From NCBI GenBank assembly GCA_001414345.1, contig LLCB01000390.1:28453-92452 (forward strand): a stretch of DNA of 64,000 bases, written 5' to 3'. The DNA is from Hymenoscyphus infarciens. Taxonomy: Eukaryota; Ascomycota; Leotiomycetes; Helotiales; Helotiaceae. Of the stretch, positions 48,153 to 60,770 are shown in pieces. The notes beneath the pieces are model-generated. The model was given only the letters and a program-made list of their open reading frames with translations, searched no databases and was not told the DNA's origin. Made by a program: the position numbers and the translations under genes. How positions within the stretch are numbered: the first letter of the stretch is position 1; the number at the start of each line of letters is the position of its first letter.

Positions 48153-50370
48153 CTACGGTGACGTGTTCATTGGCTCCCCAGCGATTGATTGCGCAGCCGT
48201 CGTAGCAAAAAAGCGAACATCAACATCGTCATCCTTTTGCAGCTTCTCCAAGTTAGGTAATATTCTATCTTGAATCAAGACCTGACCACGAGCTGATGGC
48301 GGCGTTTCATCGCCTGATTTCTCCAGGGAGTAAACTGTGCCCTCGTCGGGCAGTCGCTTCAAGACTGAAATCAATTCGGAGTATGACTTAGCGACGTTGA
48401 AACGGATATTAGGAATGTCATCAACCACAAGTTTGTCCATCATAGGAAGGATTGACTTGGCCACCACATCGAGACTGACGACAGGAGCAAGTGTCTGAAA
48501 ATTCATTAGCACATTTTATGGCAACAACTCGAACTGAGACTTACCGTGATTGCGAAACAGGTTGTCATTCTGTAGAGATAGTTTGGATGTTGACCCATAG
48601 CCATGACTTTAGGGATGATCGCTTCGTTGGCCCATTCAACTCCGAATACTTCGGTAAGCTTCTTGAGGTTGTGTGTTGCAGCTTCTCGGATAGAGAAGAC
48701 TGTGTCACCTAACCACCCCATGCAAAGGGCAGCAAGCTTCTCGTCAAAGAATTTCACGCCCAATTGACTTGCCAACAATGGAATATACTCAATGATAGCC
48801 AAACGTACTCGCCATTGCTTATCCTCAGCAAGCTGAACAATGGCAGGAAGGAGAGATTGTGAGAGGAGTTCAATGCCAATAACTATTTCCATTAGCGAGC
48901 TTCGGTTCAAGACAAGAAAGTACCAACCTTGATTGACCAATTCCAATTTCGAGATAATATGCAGGCGGACATCAGGGAATTCGTCCTTTAGCATCTGCAA
49001 AAACATGGGGAGTAAATGGTCGATGGTCCTAGGGCTGTTAGTTCAATAATAACCATCAGACAGAGGTAACATACTCTTGTTTGCCAAGAATAGGGGCAAG
49101 GCCACTAATTTGGGTTCCGAGAGCGGCGCGAACATGTTGGGAAGTATCAGAAACCAAATCTTCCACGGTTGTCATGATATCGTTCAAAAGAGTTGTACGA
49201 TCGACCAATTTGCAGAAACCTGGAATCTGGCCAGCAATTGCTGTCCGGACCTCGGCTTCGCTGTCTTTGAGTAGCTTCACGAAAGCGGGGACAAGATCTC
49301 TTGTAACAACCTCATCATCTACAGCTTTGGCGATCTGTCACGTATTAGCAACCTTTCTTGAGCCCACCAAAAAGTGACCCACCTTTTCAAATCTGTCTGC
49401 AACCATATATCTGACTCTCCAACTTTTGTCCTCAATTAAACTTCTTAGAGCTGTAAGAAGAACACCATGACTCGATTGTTGTTCCTTTGGCACAACCTCC
49501 GCAATCGCTATCAAAATCTCGACTGTCAATAGTCGCACGCTATCCTGGTCATCACTGGCGAGATGCTGGAACAGAGGTATCATTTCTTCCACCACAATTG
49601 TAGCTGGCATTTCCTTCACGAACTTTGCGAGGTTGTTTGCGGCTTGTCTCCGGACCATTGGGGTTTCGTCGTGTACAAGAAGTCCAAATTGGTGCCTGAG
49701 CTGCTCCTGCATTGGAGGCGATGCCTTTTTGTATGGAACATTATAAAGACCAGTTGCCGAAATCTTTGAGGTGAACCAGTCGGCTTTCGAGAGGCGAATG
49801 GTAAGGGGGATAAAGTATTCTTCGACTTGCTGGGATGAGAGCTCCTCGCAGATTTTGTTTAAGGATTCGACAGCCTCGATCTATCAGCGAAGACAACCCA
49901 ATTTCACGCAAGTAAAACGTACCTTTTCTCGCACTAAAGGTTCCTCGATGGCTGCGAGGTTCTCGAGGGGCGAAAGCAATACATGACCCCATTCTGGCCC
50001 ACCAACGTATTCAACAAAGCCCCCGAGTTCCTCACTCAAAGCAGTCAGGACTTCATCCTCGTCCTCGACCGATTCTGCGCACAATAATAAGCTCATGACA
50101 CTCCACGGCGGGCTCATTCCATCTCCCCTACATACCGTCCAAGAAAGGAATCAATTCATCCCGTGTGCGCTCAGCTCCCAGAGCGAGTGCGATTGTCGAG
50201 AGGCGATGTATGGCATTTAATCTGAGAAGAACATCGTCATGCTAGACGCACCGTAAGTATAGGAGCTAGAGAAGAATCCGCCTGATATATGCCAAGGACC
50301 GTACCTTTAATTCATCGATGAGAACCGCAATAGGATAGAGCTCGTCGGTCTTATCGGGGCCATCCGCCAT
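48153..50370 (-). CDS. TPD3: PP2A scaffold (A/PR65) regulatory subunit
   Basis: Eight exons on the minus strand (50370-50305, 50241-50136, 50074-49923, 49880-49383, 49334-49075, 49028-48928, 48882-48545, 48494-48153) join in phase to 620 residues, in the family range. It is built almost wholly from HEAT repeats; clear examples are [78 protein letters not shown] and [12 protein letters not shown]. The A subunit bridges the PP2A catalytic subunit to its B-type targeting subunits and so influences cell cycle, polarity and stress signalling. Introns are about 42-63 nt. The chosen ATG gives [13 protein letters not shown], matching the usual short N-terminus. Confidence 0.95.
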
Positions 50371-51123
50371 GTCGAAGGAGTCGTAGAAGGGGACTGTGGT
50401 GGATTGATTTTCGTAATGAAGTCAACGAGGCCCAGATCTAGTCTGTTTACCTGGGACTTTGGTAGAATCGATCGCGTGTTGGTCCTGTACTTTGGGGCGT
50501 CGTTGAAGCTCGAGCAGCGATTCGAAGGTCGTGGACGGCACTACAGAGAGGATGCCAGGGTATCTGAAGCCTTGCAGTGTCAGTAGAATGCTCGATGTGC
50601 GCAATGAATTGCCGGCCAGTGCCTGAGGAAGGTGTAGATGTGGTATGGCGGGGGCCTTCCTGGCAATACATGACGGAGCTCTTTTGAGGGCAGGGCAGCG
50701 CAGGGCAGCGCAGGGCAGCGCAGCAGGGCAGCTACTCGGTAGGGGGACGTCGTAGGCAATTGCACATACCTGGGATACAAACTGGAATAGAGCGAGTGGT
50801 CGGCGAAGAGAAGACGAAGGAGTTGGTGGTGTTTTGGACGAAGCAGCGATCGTTGGCGGGGGTTGATTCAAGGGCTATTCAATGTTCTTCACCGGCCTTG
50901 AACTTGAATGTTCCCAAACGAGCCCTCTGAGCGTAGGGTTCCGTGCAGGGACCACAACCGCAACATTATTTTTCGAGTACAGATCTAGAGTCAGATTTAT
51001 GACTCCAAAGGGACCTTCTCTGCGACAACTTTCCGCAACAACATCTACACGAGAGACGTTCAAGCGCGCAATACCCCCTCGAAACTTCGAAATCTGGTGG
51101 GCAACCCACCGTTGACCGCAAAC
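50371..51123. promoter_or_regulatory. Divergent promoter region with 10-bp tandem repeat
   Basis: Shared upstream region of the PP2A-A (minus) and Phe-tRNA synthetase (plus) genes. It includes three perfect CAGGGCAGCG copies at 50691-50720 plus partial copies to about 50732. Several ORFs on both strands are low-complexity artefacts. Confidence 0.5.
50691..50732. repeat. 10-bp tandem repeat (CAGGGCAGCG)n
   Basis: Three exact copies and a partial fourth in a GC-rich part of the divergent promoter. Confidence 0.9.
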
Positions 51124-53066
51124 ATGCCTACCATCAGCGTGGACAAGGCTGAGCTATACAAAGCTCTTGGGCAAGAGTATACACCCCCCTCGCAACCCCG
51201 CTAATATGATCTACTAACACCATTCTTTAGGTACACCACCGACGAGTTCGAGACGCTATGCTTCGAGTTTGGAATCGAGCTGGATGAGGACACCTCGAAT
51301 ACTGAGCGACCAATCGTCAATGGAAAGCAGGAAGCCCCGCAACTTAAAATCGAGATCCCCGCCAACAGATATGATATGCTGTGCTTCGAGGGAATAGCTT
51401 TGATGTTGAACATTTTCCGAGAAAAGACGCCTATGCCAAACTACCGACTAGTTACCCCTAAGAGCGGTAAGCTCGAGACCATCACAGTACATCCCGATAC
51501 GCAGAAAGTTCGCCCATACGTGTCTGGCTCCATTTTACGGAATGTCAAGTTCACACAAGAAAGCTACGATTCCTTCATTTCCTTACAAGACAAACTCCAC
51601 CAGAATCTGGCAAGGAACAGAACATTGGTGGCGATTGGTACGCATGATTTGGACACAATCAAGGGACCGTTCACATACGAGGCATTACCTCCAAAGGATA
51701 TCGTCTTCGCACCCCTCAATCAGCAGAAGGAAATGAATGGGGAAGAATTAATGGCACACTACGAGAACGACAAGCACTTGGCCAAATTCTTACACATTAT
51801 CCGCGACAAGCCAGTATATCCAGTGATCTACGATTCCCAGCGGATAGTTTGCTCGATGCCCCCTATCATCAACGGCAATCACTCCAAAATCTCTTTAAAC
51901 ACCACCAACGTTTTCATTGAAATGACTGGAACGGATCGAACCAAGTTGGAGATTGTCAACAACATTATCGTTGCCATGTTCTCTCAATACTGTGCTGAGC
52001 CCTTCACAATTGAGCCAGTGAAGATCATTTCAGAACACAACGGTGAGACGAGACAGACACCAGATATCAGCCCAAGAACGGCCCAAGCAGAAGTCGATTA
52101 CATCAACAATTGTTGCGGACTTTCAGAAACCCCTGAACGAATCTGCGAGCTTTTGAAAAAGATGTGCCTCACCGCCAAACCTTCATCCTCCTCCAAAAAC
52201 ATCATTGATGTCTCTATTCCCCCATCTCGCGCCGATGTTCTTCATCAGTGTGATATTATGGAAGATGTTGCCATCGCCTATGGCTTCAATAACCTGCCTC
52301 GAACATCACCCAACAAATCTTCCACAATCGCACAACCCCTTATGGTCAATAAACTCGGCGACATTGTCCGCATGGAAGCTGCCATGGCTGGCTGGAGTGA
52401 AGTCATGCCTCTCATTCTTTGCTCCCACGATGAGAACTTCGCGTGGTTAAACCGAAAGGACGATGGTAGCACTGCCGTGCGACTTGCCAACCCCAAAACC
52501 GCCGAATACCAAATTGTTCGCACCTCCCTTCTTCCAGGTCTTCTCAAGACAATCCGTGAGAACAAGAAACACTCCGTACCTATCAAGGTCTTCGAGGTAT
52601 CAGACGTAGCCTTTAAAGATATTTCTCTTGAACGAAAGTCCCGCAACGAGCGTCACTTCGCGGCCGCTTGGTATGGAAAGACATCCGGTTTCGAGGTCGT
52701 CCATGGCCTTCTTGATCGTGTCCTTCTTATGCTCAAGACTGCCTTCCTGACACACGAAGAGGGCCTTGAGAACAAGAAGGGACTGGAATATGAGGTTCGA
52801 CAGGATCACCAGAAGGTGGACGGATATTGGATCGAGGAGATTGATGAGGAAACCTTCTTCCAGGGCCACGCAGCCGCTATCTTCTTGAGAGTTGGCGGTA
52901 AACAGGTTCGCATTGGAGAGTTCGGTATACTGCATCCAACTGTTTTGGAGAAGTTTGAGTTGAGGTACGTACCATTTCCCAGTGATTTCTTCTGTTCTCA
53001 TGGCTTACATAACGACCTAGATATCCTGTGAGCACACTGGAGATTAACCTCGAGGTCTTCCTATGA
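51124..53066 (+). CDS. FRS1: Phenylalanyl-tRNA synthetase beta subunit, cytosolic
   Basis: Three exons (51124-51176, 51231-52964, 53021-53066) join in phase to 610 residues, the eukaryotic length. It starts [20 protein letters not shown], the conserved family opening. The B1 region ([16 protein letters not shown]), B3/B4 editing-type domain, B5 domain ([29 protein letters not shown]) and the catalytic-like core ([22 protein letters not shown], then IKVFEVSDV) follow in order. The last 15 codons sit on a separate exon and restore the [13 protein letters not shown] ending. With the alpha chain (not in this window) it forms the heterotetramer that charges tRNA-Phe in the cytosol. Confidence 0.95.
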
Positions 53067-55408
53067 GCGTAGGAAGCTGCGAAAAGCACAAAAATAAATT
53101 AGTAGCTTGTCTTGTAGGCGACCAAAAGCATATAGATCTAAATGTATCATGCATCATGGTTAAGACTAAAAAAAATGAAATGAATAAATATGATTCTACG
53201 AATCCAAAGCTCTGTCTCCTTTATATGGCGGAACTTACCTTGTAGTGCTCCCCAGCAAAAGAACATCTCGAGAAGAAGGAAACAAATTTAGTGACAAACT
53301 CAACTACCGACACCACAAGTACCGGGAAATTTCCTTCCCTTGTATGCCTTGCCAAAGAGTTTCAAAATGTGCCGAACCGTTAGGAATCCCATCTCCTACA
53401 GGCTACGGACGCAAACTGTCGGGCCTCCCTCTCAACGTTTCCCCTCCACCCCCTTTTTTTCCTTTTCTATGCGAGGAGGTAAGGTCGGCTTGATAGTTTT
53501 CCCGGGTCGGGGGTTGAGGAATTTCATTAGCTTATCGCTGATGCTTACTGTTTATTTCTCGAATGAATGATGCTCTAGGTAGCTTTGGGAGATTAGATGT
53601 GAAATTGATGATTGAGGATATGATTGAAGGAAGCGCTGCTAATTACTCAATTATCAAAGGCTGTTGATTTGAGGGGAAGTGCTTAGAAGGTGGGTAAATT
53701 CCGTGAGACCCAGGGTTCTCAGCCCTACCTAGGGTTAGGTAGGGACTTGTACAAAGCTCAAACTTCCAAAGCAAAGGAAGAAGAGTTGAGTACTGCAAGT
53801 ATTAAGGGAATTGCGGAGCATATCCATTTACACCAGCCATCCACGAAATGTAAAAGCTTATACCATAGGCTGTAGTGAGATATTGAGATACTCGGTGTGC
53901 TAAGAAAATAATTTCTACTCGCGCGATAAACAGGGTTTGCGGAAGGAAGAGATTAAAAACTTATGCAGCCTTACGGAATAAAAAGGTAGTGATCCTTCCC
54001 CTAGTTCCCCTTGGTTCGGCACTGGCATGCTGTTTACTATTCATAGCCACCACGCTCACAGGGTTGGACAGTGTTGTTGCAAATTTGCCTTTTTTAGGTT
54101 TGGGGGAGAGGCACAGCAGCTGTGAAGTGTGATATTGATTCCGTAGGTGTGTTGGTAGAGACTTCTTCCGGGATTCCTTTCACGTGATTAGCTATGAAGA
54201 GCTACATGTACACCTGTGCTTTACTATTACCTTACGAGCTACGCTTTTCGTTGCCAAGTCGATATGGTGAGGCCCATCTTTGGGCCGCAAATTCAATACT
54301 CCTCCTTTCAATGTTTTCGAAGCGCTGACGACAAATTCCTTCAACTTCAACAAAGAGAGATCATTGGGAATGTATCCCCTGCAGTCAAGCTGCGAGCGTT
54401 TGGCTTTTTCCGTGAACTGGTACTCGAGCGATTTGTTTACACCATGATTGATTTCCATCCACGGGGTTTTCCCGCGGGATAAACCGACTATAAAAAGGAA
54501 ACACGGGTCAGCTCTTTACCCCCTACTCCGACAACGTGCATCAACGTCTCCCATCAGGTCTCGCTCGCACTTTAACCTTCGAACACCACTCGACGTCTCG
54601 AGTTGCCTGGAGTGATTCAGCAAATCCATGGGACGGGGAAGGGCAGAGGAGACATGAACTGGCCAGTAAACGACAAACGGGGTCCAATGCGGGGAGAGCC
54701 GAGAGTTGAGATGAATCGGATGAAAAGAGGGAACGAATGGGAAGACGAATGAAGCATTCAGCTAGCAGACGCTGTGGAGATTTTGTAGCACGGTGAATGG
54801 CCAGTGCTTCCCATCTGCAGGAAACCTTTCGCCAAAGTTGGCATTCTTACAGCCTTTTCCTGTTCCGTACTTTTCTTATTGGGGGCGGTGTATTTACGTG
54901 TGTCACAGTATGGCATAAATCTGGTGGTGCTTGTTCCTGGTGCCTTGCAGAAAGATCTAACTTTGCTCTCAGCTGAACCCGTGTTATTGCCCTTTTGGTC
55001 CCCTTTTCTCTGAATTGTATAGCGAGGGTCGGACGTCATTGGAGCAGCAATGATATGAATGAAAAACATGGCCAGTCTGAGACTCTGCCATACCATGGCT
55101 TCTTCTTGGCGAGGCTTTGCTAAACTTGGCATGATTTTGTGGCTGGATCTTTTTTCCCTTTGGTCCAGATGGAAGAGTTACTGCTGTCCCTTGAATGTGT
55201 CCAACGATTTCTTACGCAGAAGGTGGAAATTAAACTTCAAGTTGGAGTTGTATATAGCTTTACTCCCCCCTCATCATGTTCCTTCTTGTTCCTCACCAAC
55301 ACACCACGTTCTTTACACACTCGTTCATCAGGATTCGTCCTCTAGTCACTCTTTTATTCCCATACCTTAATCTTCTCCCTATAATTCCCATCAAGTCAGT
55401 CCGTCACC
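53067..55408. other. Long intergenic region, no supported gene
   Basis: 2.3 kb. ORFs (for example 54192-54458, 54758-55132 and 55059-55370) overlap on opposite strands and have no domain. An imperfect palindrome CCCTACCTAGGG...GTAGGG lies at about 53724-53745. The pyrimidine-rich stretch 55255-55400 looks like the promoter and leader of the GPI-protein gene. Confidence 0.5.
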
Positions 55409-57172
55409 ATGAAGTGGACTACTACCTTCGCCGCTCTGTCGGCTCTCGTCTCCTCGGCTTTGGCTGAAGACCTCCTTTTCGTCAGCGGCCTTGTCGGTCG
55501 AGAACTACAAAATGCAAAGGATCTTGGGTTCACCACTAAGACTGTGACGGAAGCACAATGGCGGGCATTAACTACTTCGGACTTCTCGTCGTACAAGGCT
55601 ATCATCATCGGAGACAACTTTGGCTCCAGCAACCAAGCTTTGATCAAGTTCTTGAGTGACACAAAGAACGTCTGGGGTCCAGCCGTTCAGGGAAACATCA
55701 TCATCCAAGGAGCCGATCAATCGAATCACGCCAAAGATGTCCTGATTGAGAACTCCATCAAGTTTGCCGCTGCAGGAAAGGCAGTCAGTGGTGCTTCTCA
55801 AACCGGTCTCTACTTCTCCCTCTCTCAGTACTACGATAGCATTGCGGTCTCCAACGTCGATGCCCTCAGCTACTTTGGTACTTTCGAAGTTCGTGGCAAG
55901 CTCGCTTGCTATGACAAAGTTCACATTGTCGCGTCTCACCCCGCGATTGCCACTCTCACTGACACCTACCTCTCAAACTGGGGTTGCTCGGTTCACGAGG
56001 CTTTCTCCGTCTATCCATCTGTCGGTGTCAATGGTTTCCAGGCTATCGCAATCGCCGACGGTGTTGTCTTCCCCGGAACCCAAAACTATGGCGATGGACA
56101 CTCAGGTCTTCCATACATCATCACCCGAGGTGCTACCCCAGCCGGATGTGGAGATGGAAAATGGGATGGCAGCGTCGGAGAGGAGTGTGATGATGGAAAC
56201 ATTGTTGATGGTGATGGATGCTCCAAGTCTTGCAAATGCGAGAGCGGTCTTCCAAAGGGTGATGGAACTTGTTTCGCAGGCAATGGTACTTCAGGAAACG
56301 GAACTACCATCCCGACTGGAGGTGTCATTCCCTCTGGTTCTGTGAAGCCATCTGGGTCCATCAAGCCAACCGGATTCTCCAATACTTCCACCATCTACAC
56401 GTAAATACCTTCTCAAAATTATTATTTGACATACGGACATCATGCTAACTCGATCACTAGTCCAACTACCCTTCCCCCTTACCCAGTTACTACCCCATCA
56501 CCACCATATGTCACTCCTGGTGTTCCAAGTGTTTCCTGCATCGGTGTTGAAATTGTCGTTTCCGTCTACGTGACTGAACTCTGCAGCACTGTCGCACCAG
56601 GAACCACAATCACTTCGACCAACACCCTAGGCGTCTCCACATACCAGAAGCCAATCTACAACACTCAAATCGCCAGCATGCCATGCTACGTCTGCGCTCT
56701 CTCAAGCCAAAAGCTCAGCTACACTTCCTTCTTCACAGCAACATCAACCTACTGCCCAGCATGCTCTTCTCCTCCCAAGCCAGCAACCATCTACCCATGC
56801 GCTTCATGCCCAGGCACCACTTTGACAGCCACCTGCCCATGGGCCACCACCCCAGTTTTCAGCCAGAATGCTGCTCCATACACTACCTACTCGCCTATGA
56901 TTGAGAAGCCAGCGAGTGTCACTGGAAACAATGGAGTGGTTGGTGGAAACGGAGCGACCGTTACTGCGGCAGTTACCCCAGCCAAGTCACCATTCTGCAG
57001 TTCTTGCGCGGTGTCTACTGTAGCTACTTCCACCCATGGAAGTGTCAGCGCCACGCCAACTGGTCCCGCGCAATTCACGGGTGCTGCTGGGACGACTACT
57101 CCTGGTAGCTTCATGGCAATCTTTGCTGTCGTTGGCGCTGGTGCCATGGGTGCTCTTGCTCTTGTCTTGTAA
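55409..57172 (+). CDS. GPI-anchored cell-surface protein with Cys-rich DUF4215-like motif
   Basis: Two exons (55409-56400, 56461-57172) join in phase to 567 residues. The signal peptide is MKWTTTFAALSALVSSALA. An N-terminal globular domain of about 220 residues follows (DLLFVSGLVGRELQNAKDLG, YKAIIIGDNFGS, GNIIIQGADQSNHA); alternating strands and glycines suggest a flavodoxin or amidotransferase-like alpha/beta fold, but I do not recognise a catalytic site. Then comes GCGDGKWDGSVGEECDDGN..DGDGCSKSCKCE, which matches the Cys-rich DUF4215/myxo-type disulfide repeat common in bacterial and protist surface proteins. After a Ser/Thr/Pro-rich stretch there are paired Cys motifs (PCYVC, CPAC, PCASCPG, FCSSC), and the C-terminus is a hydrophobic GPI signal (FMAIFAVVGAGAMGALALVL). 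Likely linked to the wall or plasma membrane outer face. Confidence 0.82.
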
Positions 57173-58407
57173 AGAGTCTGTCGCATGAACCATCGTTCTT
57201 GAATCGAGCCGTAATTCTTGCCTTGGCATCTGCTTTTTCATTCTCTGTTTGGAATTTGAAGTTTTGTTTCTGTATGCTTCTGAGGGGTGTTTATTGGATA
57301 CTAGAGATGGATATTTCTTGGTGAGGAAACGATTGGGGGTTGGGTTGGTTTGATTTGGGGGGAGCGGCGATGTACTATACCACTTATCACTATAAATGTA
57401 GGGTCTACGACTTAATGAAAAGTATATGGTTGTACCTACTCTACCGAGGAGCTTAAGAGTCAGCTTACCTCGCTTCACCATCCATACCTACGCTTCGAAA
57501 CTCCCCGCGTGTAAAATTGAATCTTCAGTTAACCCGTTTCCAGTTTGAAGAAGACTATCGAGCACTATTCTCCGGCACTACACTATCTTGATATACGACA
57601 TTTTCTCAAAGAATCAATCAAAAAGGTTTAGGAGAATTATCATGAATAACATAACAATAAAGGTCCGATTCTTTGATTCTTTCACGAAAGCCTTTCCATA
57701 TGCTCCTCTGAGAACTCGATCTCATTCCGAGTCTCCTAAACTCTCTCGGCCGAGCATCTCAATTGTTTGAGAATGTGTCGCGCAAATTCTAGGTAAAGCA
57801 GGTGCCAAATAAGTAAAGGAGTCAGGACCAAAGCCTCTTATCTTACATTGCGCACCTCCATCCTCTTACGTTGTACAGTAGAGTAAAAGCGGCAGTTGAT
57901 ACTTCGTTCGTGTGCATACCTGCTTATAGGTACCCCTCTCTCCATGTTGTTCCTTGCAGCTTTCATGGCTAATTCAGGTAGATTATCCTAAACACCTGGA
58001 AGAACGAGGGGTATCGAGGGTACTTGCTGTCGCTTTTAGTGTCCATGGCTTACCTGTCTCTCGTTGTTCCAGCTTCTACAATGGGGGACTTCATATGGGC
58101 GGGTAAACCCTTTAAGTTGTTCTAGAAGATTAGACCAATGTATCGTCGCTTCCATTGTCTATCGCTGCAGCACAGCACAGCACACCTTTCCTTCCAGAGA
58201 GTGCTCGCAGCTTCCTAGATAAGGCAAGCAAGCAAGCAGTCAAGGAAGAAGGCGGGCGGGGTGGACGAATCAATTCCCCTTCCAGTAGTGTCACTGCAAT
58301 TACCTAGTGTCTCCTTGCATTCTCTTATCAGCTCTACAGGCTGCGTGATTGGTAGAATGGTAGCGTAGACAGATGCTCGAATGCCCTGGCCTGGGTGACA
58401 GTGACTC
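57173..58407. other. Intergenic region
   Basis: 3' flank of the GPI-protein gene and neutral spacer up to the MITE. No supported ORF or RNA gene. Confidence 0.5.
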
Positions 58408-58415
58408 CTCGTGTA

Positions 58416-59021
58416 TAGGTCTGCACAACGAATAGATGAATAAAATATTAATTATTCATCATAAATATTAAATAAATATATAGTATTCGAGCGATTATTC
58501 GAGCAATAAGAGCTTAAATGAATATATTACGAATAGTTTCTATTCATTGAGCTTAATATCCGCCCCCTAGGTCTTAGCATAGAGGGTTTGTATAAGTTGA
58601 ATTTTACTCCCTTTTTATATATATATTTATTAATAGATTACTATCGTCCCTACTCTTTATCACTTATATCATGTGAAATAGGGTATCATGTCCCCTGGGC
58701 CACTTTCTAAAACATTATATACGTGACCTTTAAACTAAGGTTTTACTCTTTTCACCTTATTTAGCCTAGAAACGCCTTGGCGTAGCCTAATCGAGATGAC
58801 GAAAGCGACTAAAGCGGATAATTTCAAGGGATTTTTATATATATTTAGATAAGTGGGAAACTATACCAAAAGGGTGGAGAATACAGAATATTTATGAATA
58901 AACGACTGCTATTTACACCCTAAACGCTCCTTATTCTTGGATAATTCGAAGGGTATTTTATCCGTGGAAAATCGTGAATATTCTGAATATATTCGTAGCT
59001 TTTATTCGTTGTGCAGACCTA
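58416..59021. mobile_element. MITE of 606 bp with 19-bp TIRs and 8-bp target duplication
   Basis: Perfect terminal inverted repeats TAGGTCTGCACAACGAATA are flanked by the direct duplication CTCGTGTA (58408-58415 and 59022-59029). Eight-bp duplication suggests the hAT superfamily, although the TIR start (TAGGT) is not the strict hAT consensus. The interior is AT-rich and non-coding, with further partial inverted homology near the ends. Unlike the RIP-degraded blocks it keeps many CA/TG dinucleotides and its duplication is exact, so it may be a younger insertion. Confidence 0.9.
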
Positions 59022-59029
59022 CTCGTGTA

Positions 59030-60516
59030 CGGAATGATCCGCCGATCTTAGTACTTACAGACTCCCTTACCCCTGAAAACTATGAAAAATATAAAATAAA
59101 TTTTACTCGATTCTAAAGACGCTTCTTAAACTTGAAGACAACACTTGTAACTTTTAGATTCGTGGTTAGAGTTTTATTATAAGTCGTTATAATAGTGGAG
59201 AATATACTGAAATCGGCGCATGATTCCTCCGTGATTTACTGTAAGTATCTTACTGATCTGCATGCAACGCCGTCGACGCACTGCACTTCCGGAAAGAAAG
59301 AGCAAGACAAGCCTTTTCCTTCCCCTTTGGCTGGTGATGGGAGTTGGTGGCGTTCGCGACGGTTGGGAAACTCTCGGTTGGAAGATGAGGGCGGGCCGGC
59401 TGTCTCGGCATGTCTGCAAGCCCTACCCCGGATTAAGCTTGGCATCGGTGTCTATTCGGTCCATCAAGGTTGTGAGTCGAAGGGCACGCGTCCTATAGAG
59501 AAACTTTTTTTCGTTGTTGTTTTGATTACTTTCAGGTTTGGATTTACTCACCATAGGTACTTCATGACTCTTCGGGTTTGGGAGTTGAGAAACTCTGGAA
59601 GTGGTGACGGGTGCGTTGATGGAGAACTGATAAGGAAAATTGACCTACTCAAAAGGCTGCATGCTAGCTGTTGGAACTAAGCTTTTGGCTCAATTCCAAC
59701 GGTTATCAACGACCCCCCAAGGCTGAGAGAGAGAGAAGCACCATTCCATGACGACGGGATGTCCTACATGATAAGGCTAGCGAAGTCAACACTACTTTAC
59801 TTTGGTGACACCTCGGAAGCTGGAAACTGTACCGACAGATGATGGAGATGAGAGTTCGGACCCCTCCCGGATTCTTTACCAGGGAAAGGGAAAGATCCAC
59901 AGCTCCTCAGATCCCTCACTCCGTACTTACGAGTACTGTACCATACCGGAATGGCAATTACTCAGCGGTCGAAGTGGCCAGGCCAGGACAGGGTGCTTTT
60001 CAAGAATTTCCAACCCTTCGGATCTTTTTTTTACTTCGAGGTCGAAAACGAGTTTTGAGCTACTCTTGGACTCGAAGAATGTTCTTCGTAATTCATCATT
60101 CGCATCTCCCAGCCCAGCAGTGCCGCGCTTATTTCAACGTATAACCTCACTACATTACATTACATAGTTGCTCACGCTTCTACGTAGAAGAACATCCCAC
60201 GCCGATTCGAGGCACCAGCCGCCCCTAACTGAACCTTGTAATCTTCATTGTTTAAGAAACGGACTGCCAATTGCTTAGAATACTTTATACTTTTTAAACT
60301 TTCTAAAAACACCCTTAGGAATCGAATCGATCTAAATCTTGGTTATATTTTTCCGACTTTATTTGACCTTAAAGTGTTTTCTTCTACGTACAGTCAGCTT
60401 CCTAAGCTATCAAATATGGAGAGCGCAGTAGGTACAGTACGCGACCTGAACTTGTCCTGGGGGTTTGAAATCTGACATGAGCGTTATCGGACGGAATCTT
60501 TATAAGCATCCTGGGA
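59030..60516. other. Intergenic region
   Basis: About 1.5 kb between two MITEs. ORFs at 59177-59680 and 59706-60167 overlap on both strands and show no domains; I do not support them as genes. Confidence 0.45.
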
Positions 60517-60521
60517 TCTGC

Positions 60522-60765
60522 CTCTACGTGTAGAGTAGCGATGGAGCGGCGGATTTTAGTATCGCCTCACGCCTACTACCTCACAGCTTCTCAAGCTCTA
60601 AAAGAAACTTGCAAAAATAAATCGAAAATTCGAGAATATCTAGCAGCTGCTAGTTAATCTTGATATCGAAGCTTGTAGGATTTTAGGGCGTGGTTGTGTT
60701 TTTATCAGAGTTTTACGACTGTATCTCAAGTACTAAAATCCGCCGCTTCATCGCTACACGTAGAG
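60522..60765. mobile_element. Short MITE of about 244 bp
   Basis: Inverted arms at 60522-60561 and 60731-60765. The 26-nt inner part, starting TAGCGATG and ending GGATTTTAGTA, pairs with one mismatch (60536-60561 against 60731-60756). The outer CTCTACGTG also pairs, if 5 nt (TAGAG) inserted in the left arm are allowed for. Identical TCTGC flanks both ends (60517-60521 and 60766-60770), a possible 5-bp target duplication. If only the inner arms count, a TA duplication as in Tc1/mariner would fit instead. Confidence 0.7.
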
Positions 60766-60770
60766 TCTGC

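Noticed and set aside
53724..53745. TAGGG-rich palindrome considered as telomere-like sequence
   Set aside because: Only one or two TTAGGG-like units, palindromic rather than tandem, in an internal position.
54192..54482. Two opposite 88-codon ORFs over the same bases
   Set aside because: Mirror ORFs of equal length are a typical chance effect, and neither shows a motif.
54758..55132. Minus-strand ORF of 124 codons with a hydrophobic start
   Set aside because: It overlaps comparable ORFs on the other strand in the promoter area of the GPI-protein gene, and shows no recognisable family.
59195..59680. Plus-strand ORF of 161 codons
   Set aside because: Overlapped by ORFs in other frames of similar quality; composition shifts along its length and no motif is present.
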